Below, in pieces: positions 18,642-26,065 of a DNA stretch of 40,443 nucleotides. The stretch is from contig JANQEO010000416.1 in assembly GCA_028278325.1 (NCBI GenBank), positions 1 to 40,443 of the forward strand. Direction: 5' to 3'. The translations under genes and the position numbers were made by a program. The stretch comes from Candidatus Binatia bacterium. GTDB lineage: Bacteria; Desulfobacterota; Binatia; UBA1149; JAJCZL01. Below the pieces are notes generated by a model. That model was not told the DNA's origin. It made no database searches and saw nothing but the letters and a program-made list of their open reading frames with translations. The first letter of the stretch is position 1, and every line of letters starts with the position of its first letter.

Positions 18642-20356
18642 ACGAAGACATGGAAACGAGGACGGTGCCTGCCGAGGATCAGGGCACGAGCCCTCTCGAC
18701 GAAGCCTTGCTCAACTCGGGGAAGGTCTCTCGGGATGATCTGAGAAAGGTAAGGCGGTTTTCTCTCGAGAAGGGCGAGCGACTCGACAAGATGCTGGTCG
18801 AGCTGGGTTTCCTGTCAGAAGACGACCTCTTGCCTATCCTGGCCTCCTACCACGGTGTCGAGCTGATACGCGGCGGAGACATTCCCGACGAGCCGCCGGC
18901 CCTGGACACGCTCAGCCTCGACTACATGAAGGCCAACCGCATTCTTCCCATGCGGCTCGACGACGGCGCTGTGGTCCTGGCCATGGCCGATCCCGGCGAC
19001 CTGACCACCGCGGAAGCCGTTGAGCAGGTGACCGGCCTCAGGGTCAAGCCGGTCCTGATCCGGGAACGCGACCTGCGCGACAGGCTCGAGAGCATCTACG
19101 GTGGGGTTGAAGGGGGCACCGCGGAAGAAGCCTCGGGTGTCGAGTTCCTGCAAGAGGACGAAGAAGACGTCGAACATCTCAGGGACCTCGCAAGCGAGGC
19201 ACCCGTGATCCGGCTGGTGAACCAGATATTGTCGCGTGCTGTCGAACAGCGGGCATCGGACGTGCACGTGGAACCCTTTGAAAGCGACCTGCAGGTCAGA
19301 TTTCGCATCGACGGTGTTTTGCACAACATCGACCCGCCGCCGCGCAAGCTGATGGCGGCGATCATCTCCCGCATCAAGCTGATGGCAAAGCTCAACATCG
19401 CCGAAAGGCGGTTGCCCCAGGACGGCCGCATCAAGCTTAGGTTGGTGGGGCGGGAGATCGATCTGCGCGTATCGACTCTGCCGACTCTCTACGGCGAGAG
19501 CGTCGTCATGAGGATCCTTGATCGCTCCAACGTGATGGTCAATCTGGAGTCGCTTGGCTTTCAGTCGGATACGCTCGAGTCCTTCGAGGGTATGATCGTC
19601 CAGCCCTACGGGCTGATCCTGGTCACCGGGCCGACCGGCTCCGGTAAGACCACGACGCTCTACGGCGCCCTCGACAAGATCAACTCGCCCGACAAGAAGA
19701 TCATCACTATCGAAGACCCCGTCGAGTACCAGTTGCGCGGGGTCAACCAGATCCACGTGAAATCCCAGATCGGATTGACCTTCGCCAGCGGGTTGAGGTC
19801 CATAGTCCGTCAGGATCCCGACGTCATCATGGTCGGTGAAATTCGGGATTCCGAAACCGCCGAGATCGCCATACAAGCTGCGTTGACCGGGCACCTGGTC
19901 TTCTCCACGCTTCACACCAACGACTCGGCCGGTGCCGTTTCCCGTCTGCTCGAGATGGGCGTCGAGGACTACCTTCTGGCCTCGTCGCTACTCGGGGTGT
20001 TGGCTCAGCGTCTGGTCAGGACCCTGTGTCCCCACTGCCGCAAGCCGACGTCGACGACCGCCGAGCTGGCCAAGGAGCTGGGCTTGGGAAGTAACGGAGG
20101 CGAGGCGCAAGTCTATGACGCCGAGGGTTGTGAAGAGTGTGCCGGTACCGGTTTCCGCGGCCGCGAAGGCATATACGAGCTTCTCGTCGTCGACGAGTCC
20201 ATTCGCAAGCTGATCGTGTCGCGGTCGAGCGCCGATCGCATCAAGGCCGACGCGGTATCCAACGGCATGAGGACGCTGAGGGAGGACGCATGGATAAAGG
20301 TGCGCGGGGCCGAGACCAGCGTGGGCGAGGTACTTCGGGTCACCCAGGACGAGTAG
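18638..20356 (+). CDS. gspE: Type II secretion ATPase GspE
   Basis: This 572-residue cytoplasmic hexameric ATPase powers pseudopilus assembly. An N-terminal GspE/MshEN domain (about 15-155) is followed by an N2 domain with EQRASDVHVEPFESDL. The catalytic domain has Walker A GPTGSGKTTT (331-340), an Asp box, Walker B RQDPDVIMVGEIRD (about 391-404) and a His box FSTLHTNDS. The four-cysteine zinc site is CPHC (464/467) with CEEC (498/501). ATG overlaps the cobW stop by four bases. It is separated from gspF by about 11.8 kb of glycan genes, and the next gene starts inside its 3' end. Confidence 0.96.
   Translation: MNEDMETRTVPAEDQGTSPLDEALLNSGKVSRDDLRKVRRFSLEKGERLDKMLVELGFLSEDDLLPILASYHGVELIRGGDIPDEPPALDTLSLDYMKANRILPMRLDDGAVVLAMADPGDLTTAEAVEQVTGLRVKPVLIRERDLRDRLESIYGGVEGGTAEEASGVEFLQEDEEDVEHLRDLASEAPVIRLVNQILSRAVEQRASDVHVEPFESDLQVRFRIDGVLHNIDPPPRKLMAAIISRIKLMAKLNIAERRLPQDGRIKLRLVGREIDLRVSTLPTLYGESVVMRILDRSNVMVNLESLGFQSDTLESFEGMIVQPYGLILVTGPTGSGKTTTLYGALDKINSPDKKIITIEDPVEYQLRGVNQIHVKSQIGLTFASGLRSIVRQDPDVIMVGEIRDSETAEIAIQAALTGHLVFSTLHTNDSAGAVSRLLEMGVEDYLLASSLLGVLAQRLVRTLCPHCRKPTSTTAELAKELGLGSNGGEAQVYDAEGCEECAGTGFRGREGIYELLVVDESIRKLIVSRSSADRIKADAVSNGMRTLREDAWIKVRGAETSVGEVLRVTQDE
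20281..20286 (+). promoter_or_regulatory. Ribosome-binding site fixing the start of the first glycan-locus glycosyltransferase
   Basis: GGAGGA lies 3 bases before ATG 20290, inside the gspE coding region (the wider purine run is GAGGGAGGA). It is the only good start signal upstream of the VVVPAY strand of the glycosyltransferase, and it places the start 67 bases inside gspE. Confidence 0.6.
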
Positions 20357-21234
20357 GCCGCTGCGCGGTCGTGGTGCCCGCCTATCGTGCCGGCGATACT
20401 ATCGGGCGAACTCTGCACGCACTCAGGATGTCCCGAGGCATCGCTCTCGACGAAGTCGTGGTCGTATGTACGAGGGGTGACGACAGCGCACGGGTCGCGG
20501 TCGGCTTCGAACGGGTTCGTGTCATCGAGGCACCCACCAGGCTGAGCGCAGGTGCGGCCCGCAACCTCGGCGCCTGCAGCCTGCCGGATGCGGACGTGTT
20601 GATGTTCGTTGATGCCGACTGCGCACCGAGGGGCGACTGCCTATCCGATCTCCTTGCGGAACTCCTCGACGGCCGCGCCGATCTCTGCGCGGCCATGGTT
20701 AGCAACGCCGGGCCGGGCTTGGTCGCGTGGCTACGCCATGCCCTCGAATTCAAGGAGGCCGACGTCGGTCGTCCGCATGGGCAAGCGGATTTCGTTCCCA
20801 GCGCCACCATGGCTTGCCGCCGCGATTTGTTCGAGTCCGTGGGGGGCTTTCCTGACATGTGGCCGGGTGAGGATCTGGTCTTTTGCCATCGTGTGCGGAC
20901 ACGGGGGGCGAGGGTGGCTTTCTGTGAGCGGGCGGTGACCGAGCACGTTCACCCGCGCGGCTGGCGCAGAATGTTCCGTCATCAATTCGACTTGGGTTTC
21001 ACTTCGGCAAAGGCCCGTCTGGTGACGGGGATGCGAGGAGCCGTATTCGCGCGCTTTCCGATCATCGCGCCGCTGCTCGTGTTCGGCAGGGCATGGAGGG
21101 CGATGGATTGGTTCTTCCGCTATCGCCGCCGGGACCTGCCCGCCCTGGTCGCGGCGATGCCTCTCTACGTGTTGGCCTTGGGTGTGTGGTCGGCGGGGTT
21201 CGTTTCGGGCAGCATCGCCCCCAGCGAAAGCTGA
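20290..21234 (+). CDS. Glycosyltransferase family 2 protein
   Basis: This protein of about 314 residues has a GT-A fold: AVVVPAYRAGDTI opens the nucleotide-sugar-binding domain, FVDADCAPRG carries the DxD-like metal site, SAGAARNLG is the usual mid-domain motif, and GGFPDMWPGEDLVFCHRVR contains the ED acceptor motif. A hydrophobic C-terminus (about 285-308) suggests membrane association. Its sugar and acceptor are unknown. I chose ATG 20290 for its GGAGGA site; this makes the gene overlap gspE by 67 bases. The first 25 or so residues are Arg/Gly-rich and not typical of the family, so the true start could differ. Confidence 0.82.
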   Translation: MDKGARGRDQRGRGTSGHPGRVGRCAVVVPAYRAGDTIGRTLHALRMSRGIALDEVVVVCTRGDDSARVAVGFERVRVIEAPTRLSAGAARNLGACSLPDADVLMFVDADCAPRGDCLSDLLAELLDGRADLCAAMVSNAGPGLVAWLRHALEFKEADVGRPHGQADFVPSATMACRRDLFESVGGFPDMWPGEDLVFCHRVRTRGARVAFCERAVTEHVHPRGWRRMFRHQFDLGFTSAKARLVTGMRGAVFARFPIIAPLLVFGRAWRAMDWFFRYRRRDLPALVAAMPLYVLALGVWSAGFVSGSIAPSES

Positions 21235-22149
21235 ATGGCCGAGGTAGGCGGCGTCAAGGCGGGCTCACCGCCGCCACTTCTTTCGATTGTCGTCGTGTAC
21301 TTCAACACGCCGCAGGTGCTCGAGGACTGTTTGTCCTCCTTGCGGGAGGCGACGGCGGGATTGGAAGCCGAGACCATAGTCATAGACAACGGCTCGGACC
21401 CGGTTAATCAACAGAGGCCGCACTCGCGCCCCGGTTTTCGCATCATCCGTAACAAGTTCAACCGCGGCTATGCGGCGGCCGCCAACCAGGGAGCGTCGGC
21501 TGCCCGCGGCGACTACCTGCTTTTCCTCAACAGCGATGCCTTCATGACGGCAGAGTGCCTACAGGGCATGTTGGCGGCGATGGACGCCAACCCGGACTTC
21601 GCGGCAGTCAGTCCCATGCTCGCTTGGGCGGATGGACGCCTTCAGTCTCCTGCACGACGATTCCTGGGCCCTTTTGGTCAAGCCGCAGGGTTGCTGGGCC
21701 GGCGAAGCCGGAGACCGCTGGAGGTGCGCGGGGCGCCCCTCACCGAAGTCGACTGGGTGCAGGCCTGCGCTCTACTCGTCCGGACCTCGGCGTTCCGGGG
21801 AGTATGCGGCTTCGATGAAGGATATTTCTTTTACGAGGAGGATGAAGATCTTTGCTGGCGCCTGAGGCGTCAGGGTCATCGCATCGGCGTGGCGGGCTCG
21901 GTGTCCTGCCGTCACGTGGGCGGCGCCTCGACCAAAGTTGCCGGCGATTGGCCCCTGTCGGCCCTATACGCAGGACAACTCCGCTTCATGAACCGCCGCT
22001 TCGGACGTCCAGGTGCATTGATCTACAAACTGGCGGTCAGCGGTGCGTTGCTCTTGAAGGTCGCAAAGCCCGGTGGATCTTATACGATTCAGAGACTGCG
22101 CGTCGTTCTGGGTGCACTATGGATGCCGGTGTCGGGGCCTCATATGTAG
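21235..22149 (+). CDS. Glycosyltransferase family 2 (rhamnosyltransferase-like, COG1216 type)
   Basis: This 304-residue GT-A enzyme begins with SIVVVYFNTPQVLEDCLSSL and IVIDNGSD. It continues with NRGYAAAANQGASAARGDYLLFLNSD, the COG1216 pattern, in which NSD is the DxD-equivalent metal site. DWVQACALLVRTSAF and GFDEGYFFYEEDEDLCWRLR follow; the E-DED cluster is the probable acceptor-activating site. Many relatives transfer rhamnose, which would agree with the rfbB gene upstream, but the donor is not proven. ATG directly abuts the preceding stop. Confidence 0.88.
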   Translation: MAEVGGVKAGSPPPLLSIVVVYFNTPQVLEDCLSSLREATAGLEAETIVIDNGSDPVNQQRPHSRPGFRIIRNKFNRGYAAAANQGASAARGDYLLFLNSDAFMTAECLQGMLAAMDANPDFAAVSPMLAWADGRLQSPARRFLGPFGQAAGLLGRRSRRPLEVRGAPLTEVDWVQACALLVRTSAFRGVCGFDEGYFFYEEDEDLCWRLRRQGHRIGVAGSVSCRHVGGASTKVAGDWPLSALYAGQLRFMNRRFGRPGALIYKLAVSGALLLKVAKPGGSYTIQRLRVVLGALWMPVSGPHM

Positions 22150-22154
22150 GAGGA

Positions 22155-22934
22155 GTGAGCGAACTCGGCGACGTCCGCCGATTCTTTCGCTACCTTGCCT
22201 GTCTGCGCATTCTCACTCTGAGGGCGCTCAAAGTTCGATACCGCCGCTCTGTCCTGGGCTTCCTCTGGAGCCTGCTCTACCCCCTGAGCGCCATGGTAGT
22301 GTTGACCGTAGTGTTTTCGCATGTCTTCACGGACATACCTCACTATCCACTTTATGTTGTCGTGGGGTTCATGGCTTGGGGGTTCTTCTCGCTCAGCTGC
22401 CTGCAGGCGATGGACGGGCTCTACTCGGCGGCGCCCATCATGAGGAAGGTGTACGTACCCGGCGCCCTCTTCCCCGTGTCGATAGTGGGGGCCAACCTGG
22501 CCAACCTCGTACTGTCTCTCTTGGTGCTTCCCCTGATCATCGGCGCAGTCGGTGCGTCGCCTGGCTTCAACCCGGCCCTGTTGCTGTTCGCGCTCGTGTC
22601 CGTAGCGGCCTTCACCACCGGTGTCTCGCTGATGCTGGCCGCCGCCAACCTCTTTTTCAACGACGTGAGGTATTTTTTCGAGAGCATTCTTCTCGTGTGG
22701 TTCTATGCGACGCCCATCGTGTACCCGCAGGAAGCCGTGCCGGAGCGCGCGGCGCTGATCATGAACCTGAATCCCTTCGTCTGGTTTCTCGACGTGTTCC
22801 GCGCCGCTCTCTATTCGGGGCAGACTCCGGCCGTTTCCACCTTGATCGTCGTGTGCGCGGTCGCTGTATCCACGCTCGTCGTGGGTTGGAAGACCTTCGT
22901 CGCGCTCGAACGGCGCTTTTATCTCTATCTGTGA
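22155..22934 (+). CDS. ABC-2-type polysaccharide export permease (Wzm/TagG-like)
   Basis: This membrane protein of about 259 residues has roughly six transmembrane helices. The N-terminal motif LRALKVRYRRSVLGFLWSLLYPL is diagnostic of O-antigen, capsule and teichoic-acid exporters. Later segments NPFVWFLDVFRAALY and YATPIVYP are also typical. It would form the channel moving lipid-linked glycan across the inner membrane together with the ATPase encoded next. The start is ambiguous: GTG 22155 gives the family-like SELGDVRRFFRYL N-terminus but lies only one base after AGGAGG. ATG 22119 is the alternative, overlapping the previous gene. Confidence 0.9.
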   Translation: MSELGDVRRFFRYLACLRILTLRALKVRYRRSVLGFLWSLLYPLSAMVVLTVVFSHVFTDIPHYPLYVVVGFMAWGFFSLSCLQAMDGLYSAAPIMRKVYVPGALFPVSIVGANLANLVLSLLVLPLIIGAVGASPGFNPALLLFALVSVAAFTTGVSLMLAAANLFFNDVRYFFESILLVWFYATPIVYPQEAVPERAALIMNLNPFVWFLDVFRAALYSGQTPAVSTLIVVCAVAVSTLVVGWKTFVALERRFYLYL

Positions 22935-22950
22935 GGGAGGCGGACGCGCA

Positions 22951-23694
22951 ATGACGAGGGGCGCAGTGGATGTCTCGGCGCTTACCGTGAGGTTGAGGCG
23001 CGAGACCAACGACGTGCGGTCCTTGCGCCAATATGTCATTCGCCGGATGCGCGGAGAGACCGCAGCGCGCAGTCGCTTCGATGTCATAGCGGACGTCTCT
23101 TTCGAGGTTTCGCCCGGAGAGCTGTTCGCGGTCGTAGGACCCAACGGGGCGGGCAAGACTACGCTTCTGCGCGTGCTGGCGGGGATCGTGCCTCCGGCTC
23201 GCGGCACTGTTTCGGTGCGGGGGCGACTCGCGCCCTTGATCGAGCTCGGAGCCGGTTTCGATCCGGAGCTGACGGGCGCGGAGAACATAAGACTGTACGG
23301 CAGCCTGCTGGGAATGAGGGCAGGGGAACTCGAGGCCGCCCACGAGGATATCGTGGCGTTCTCGGGGGTGGGGGGATCACTGGAAGTGCCGGTGCGTCAC
23401 TACTCGTCGGGCATGCTTGCACGGCTCGGATTCGCGATCGCGACCAGTGCGCGTCCCGACGTCTTGTTGGTCGATGAGGTTATCGCCGTCGGTGACGAGC
23501 AGTTCCGGCGCTGCTGTCGGGAGAGGATACGGGAGTTGCGAAGGCGCGGAACCTGCGTCGTGCTGGTGACTCACGATCTCGACATGGTCGCCTCCGAGGC
23601 CCAGCGCGCCTTGCATTTGGATGCCGGTAGGTGCGTCCACCTGGGTGGAGGCGCGGAAGTCGCGGGCGCCTACCGGCAGAGGTTGTCGGCGTGA
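22951..23694 (+). CDS. ABC exporter ATPase (Wzt/TagH-like)
   Basis: This 247-residue ATPase is the partner of the upstream permease. It has Walker A VGPNGAGKTT (62-71), a Q-loop region LAPLIELGAGFDPELTGAENI typical of polysaccharide exporters, the signature YSSGM (151-155), Walker B VLLVDEVIAVGD and the H-loop VTHD. It ends soon after the nucleotide-binding domain, so it lacks the C-terminal carbohydrate-binding domain of some Wzt proteins and probably exports glycan without that type of chain-end recognition. ATG 22951 follows GAGGGAGGCGG. The stop overlaps the next gene as GTGA. Confidence 0.92.
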   Translation: MTRGAVDVSALTVRLRRETNDVRSLRQYVIRRMRGETAARSRFDVIADVSFEVSPGELFAVVGPNGAGKTTLLRVLAGIVPPARGTVSVRGRLAPLIELGAGFDPELTGAENIRLYGSLLGMRAGELEAAHEDIVAFSGVGGSLEVPVRHYSSGMLARLGFAIATSARPDVLLVDEVIAVGDEQFRRCCRERIRELRRRGTCVVLVTHDLDMVASEAQRALHLDAGRCVHLGGGAEVAGAYRQRLSA

Positions 23695-24632
23695 CTCTCC
23701 CTCTATCGCAGCGCTCCGGGCCGGCGGCGCGAAGGACGACGATCGTTGTCGTCGCTCACAACGGCGGGGAGCCACTGGTCGATTGCCTGGCCGCGCTCGC
23801 TCCGAGCCTCGAGAGGGAGGGCAGGGGGCTGGTGTTGTTCGACAACGCGAGCGCTGACGGTTCCTGCGCGCGTGCTCTCGAGGCTTGCCCGGCTGCGACA
23901 TTCATCAGGGCCGTGCGCAACGTCGGTTTCGCCGCGGGGGTGAACCGCGCACTGGCCGCCATTGCAGCTGCGGGCGATCCGGGCGACGTCGCGATCCTGG
24001 TGAACCAGGACTGCGTGGTCTACCCGGGCGCCATCGAGTCGATAGAAGCCAGACTGGAGGACGAGACCGTCGGTGTGGTCGGGGCCAGGATCATGGAGCC
24101 GGACCGCGAGACAATCCAGCATGCCGGCGGGGTGATCGAAGCCAACGGGCTGACGCGACACATCGGCCGCGGCAGCCGAGCTCCGGGTGCTTACTCGGTT
24201 CCTGCCGACGTGGAGTATGTCACCGGTGCATTGCTCGGCTTTCGCGTCGAGACTTGGCGAGGGTTCGGCCCTTTCGACGAACGCTACTTTCCGGCCTACT
24301 TCGAGGAGACCGACTTCTGCGTGAACGTGAGGCGGGGAGGCAAGCGTGTCGTATACGAGCCTGCCAGCGTCGCCGTTCACCGCGAAGCATCGGCCTCAGG
24401 GGGCGTTCAGGCTCGCCGCTATCTCGGGCTCTATCATCGCAACCGCATTCGTTTCGTCGTCAAACACCTTATGACTCGTGGCAACCGCATGAATCTGCTC
24501 GCTTCGGAGCTGCGCTGGCTGTTTCGCCGAAAGACGGCGGCGCACGCCTTGGCACTCGCCGCTGCGTACGCGCGCATTCCTTTGTATCTCGTCGAGTCGC
24601 GTCTGCGGAGGCAAAAGGGGAGATGCGCTTGA
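23691..24632 (+). CDS. Glycosyltransferase family 2 (COG1216 type)
   Basis: This 313-residue GT-A enzyme contains TIVVVAHNGGEPLVDCLAAL, VLFDNASADGS, FIRAVRNVGFAAGVNRAL and LVNQDCVVYPG (NQD as metal site). It continues with EYVTGALLGFRVETWRGFGPFDERYFPAYFEETDFC. This is the same layout as the enzyme at 21235 but a clearly different sequence, so it probably transfers another residue. GTG at 23691 overlaps the ABC ATPase stop by four bases. A basic, amphipathic C-terminus (about 260-310) may sit on the membrane. Donor and acceptor are unknown. Confidence 0.88.
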   Translation: MTLPLSQRSGPAARRTTIVVVAHNGGEPLVDCLAALAPSLEREGRGLVLFDNASADGSCARALEACPAATFIRAVRNVGFAAGVNRALAAIAAAGDPGDVAILVNQDCVVYPGAIESIEARLEDETVGVVGARIMEPDRETIQHAGGVIEANGLTRHIGRGSRAPGAYSVPADVEYVTGALLGFRVETWRGFGPFDERYFPAYFEETDFCVNVRRGGKRVVYEPASVAVHREASASGGVQARRYLGLYHRNRIRFVVKHLMTRGNRMNLLASELRWLFRRKTAAHALALAAAYARIPLYLVESRLRRQKGRCA

Positions 24633-26020
24633 GCCGTGTATGCATGGTCGGGGTGGGGACCCCCGCCTTCATCCCCTCGCGCCATCACGCCGGCCCCGGT
24701 TTGCGTTCCGCGCACTTTGCCGAGTCCGCAGCTGCCAGGGGGCACGACGTCCTGCTTGTTTGTGTGATGCCGGAGGAACAGGCGTTGCCGGGACCCGTCG
24801 ACCGTTCAGTTGGCCCTGGGGGGCGGATACGCACGGTCTTCGTCAGGGAGAACGGGCTCGAGGCCGCCGCTGCTCCTGAGATCGCTGTCTTCGAGCCGGA
24901 GGCCTTGGTGGCCGCGACGGCTTACGCGAGTTCGCTGGCCGTGCGGCTGCGTCTCGACTTGCCCTTCTGGGCCGACATCTTCGGAGACTTCATGGCCGAG
25001 GCTCAGGCCAAAGCCAGCCGGCTCGGCGGCGACGGGCCGATAGTGCATTTCTGGCGCATGCTCGGTCCCGTGTTGGAGCGGGCCGACAGGTTTTCGGCCG
25101 TGTCGTCCCCTCAGGCCCACGCGCTGATCGGCCAGCTGGGGTTCACCGGCCGTCTCTCTGCGCGCACGGCAGGGGAGCGACTCGTCCACGTAGTCCCATG
25201 CGCCGCCAGTCCGCGAGTCAACGGTCACGCTCATGGCGCCGGCGGCCAGTCTCTACGCGGCGAGTCATTGCCTAGCGACGCATTCGTCGTTCTCTGGAGC
25301 GGAGGTTTCAACACTTGGTGCGACACCGACACCATGTTCGCAGGTCTCGAGCGGGCCATGGCCCGTAACGACAGGATCCATCTCGTTTGCACGGGCGCCG
25401 AGATCGCGGGGCACGACGAGGTTACCTACGGGCAGTTCGTCGAAAAAGTCGAGGCAAGCGCGTTCCGGTCCCGCTTCCACCTGTGTGGTTGGGTGGCCTC
25501 GGAATCGCTGGCCGCTTACTACCGGGAGGCGGACCTCGGGATCAGCATCGAGCGTGAACTCTACGAGCGTGAACTGGGTTCGGAGAACCGGGTCGTGGCC
25601 TGGGCCGCTGCCGGCTTACCTTGTCTGACCACCGCCCGCAGCGAGCTCGGCCGCACACTGGTCGGGCGCGGCCTCGCCCTGAGTCCCGCGCAGGGAGATC
25701 CCGACTCTCTGGCCGACGCTATCGTGGGTGCCGCCGGGGACCCTGCACGCCTGGCCGCCATGGGCGAGGCCTGCCGCCGATACGCCGCCGACGAGCTCCA
25801 TCCGGCCGTCACAGCCGAGCCTTTGCTCGGCTGGCTGGCCGACCCCTGCCATGCGGGCGACAGCACGGGGGACCGGGCGCTTTCAGTGGGCCTCATGTCG
25901 GAGCCGGGCGCCACCGTGCATCTGCTGGAGGCTTACCTGGCACACCTGAGCCTTGCCCAGGTGGCCTACCGATCGACTCGCTGGTTGTGGCGGCGGGTCC
26001 GCCGCTCTCTGCCGGGTTGA
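24623..26020 (+). CDS. Glycosyltransferase family 1/4-like protein
   Basis: This protein of about 465 residues has two Rossmann-like halves (GT-B fold). The N-terminal half begins RVCMVGVGTPAFIPSRHHAGPGLRSAHFAESAAARGHDVLLV. The C-terminal half has FVVLWSGGFNTWCDTDTMF, HLCGWVASESLAAYYREADLGISIE and GSENRVVAWAAAGLPCLTT, where an acidic donor-binding residue is expected. I placed the start at ATG 24623, preceded by AAAAGGGGAG and overlapping the previous gene by 10 bases. The same frame stays open far upstream, but that part is an out-of-frame shadow of the previous gene. Specificity is unknown. Confidence 0.8.
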   Translation: MRLSRVCMVGVGTPAFIPSRHHAGPGLRSAHFAESAAARGHDVLLVCVMPEEQALPGPVDRSVGPGGRIRTVFVRENGLEAAAAPEIAVFEPEALVAATAYASSLAVRLRLDLPFWADIFGDFMAEAQAKASRLGGDGPIVHFWRMLGPVLERADRFSAVSSPQAHALIGQLGFTGRLSARTAGERLVHVVPCAASPRVNGHAHGAGGQSLRGESLPSDAFVVLWSGGFNTWCDTDTMFAGLERAMARNDRIHLVCTGAEIAGHDEVTYGQFVEKVEASAFRSRFHLCGWVASESLAAYYREADLGISIERELYERELGSENRVVAWAAAGLPCLTTARSELGRTLVGRGLALSPAQGDPDSLADAIVGAAGDPARLAAMGEACRRYAADELHPAVTAEPLLGWLADPCHAGDSTGDRALSVGLMSEPGATVHLLEAYLAHLSLAQVAYRSTRWLWRRVRRSLPG

Positions 26021-26045
26021 GAAGCAGTTCGCGCTTCCATAGTAT
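26017..26045 (+). promoter_or_regulatory. Candidate sigma70-type promoter upstream of the second AP-superfamily gene
   Basis: TTGAGA (26017-26022, 5 of 6 matches to the -35 consensus) is followed by a 17-base spacer and TAGTAT (26040-26045, 4 of 6 matches to -10). Transcription would start near 26052 and give a leader of about 14 bases before ATG 26066. It lies in one of the few gaps (45 bases) of the glycan block. This is prediction from sequence only. Confidence 0.4.
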
Positions 26046-26048
26046 CTA

Positions 26049-26064
26049 GCGACTTTTCCGTCGC
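26049..26064 (+). promoter_or_regulatory. Small inverted repeat next to a start codon
   Basis: GCGAC (26049-26053), TTTTCC loop, GTCGC (26060-26064) form a 5-bp stem two bases before ATG 26066, where a ribosome-binding site would normally be. No Shine-Dalgarno sequence is visible. If transcription starts at about 26052, the stem would be incomplete, so it would matter only for transcripts reading in from upstream. Confidence 0.3.
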
Positions 26065-26065
26065 C

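Noticed and set aside
21852..22118. Upstream extension of the ABC permease
   Set aside because: It reads through the previous glycosyltransferase out of frame and shows no transmembrane or family pattern before about 22155.
23885..24622. Upstream in-frame extension of the glycosyltransferase at 24623 (about 246 codons)
   Set aside because: It overlaps the real glycosyltransferase at 23691 in another frame, is Arg/Gly-rich and has no domain signal. The ATG at 24623 has a ribosome-binding site.
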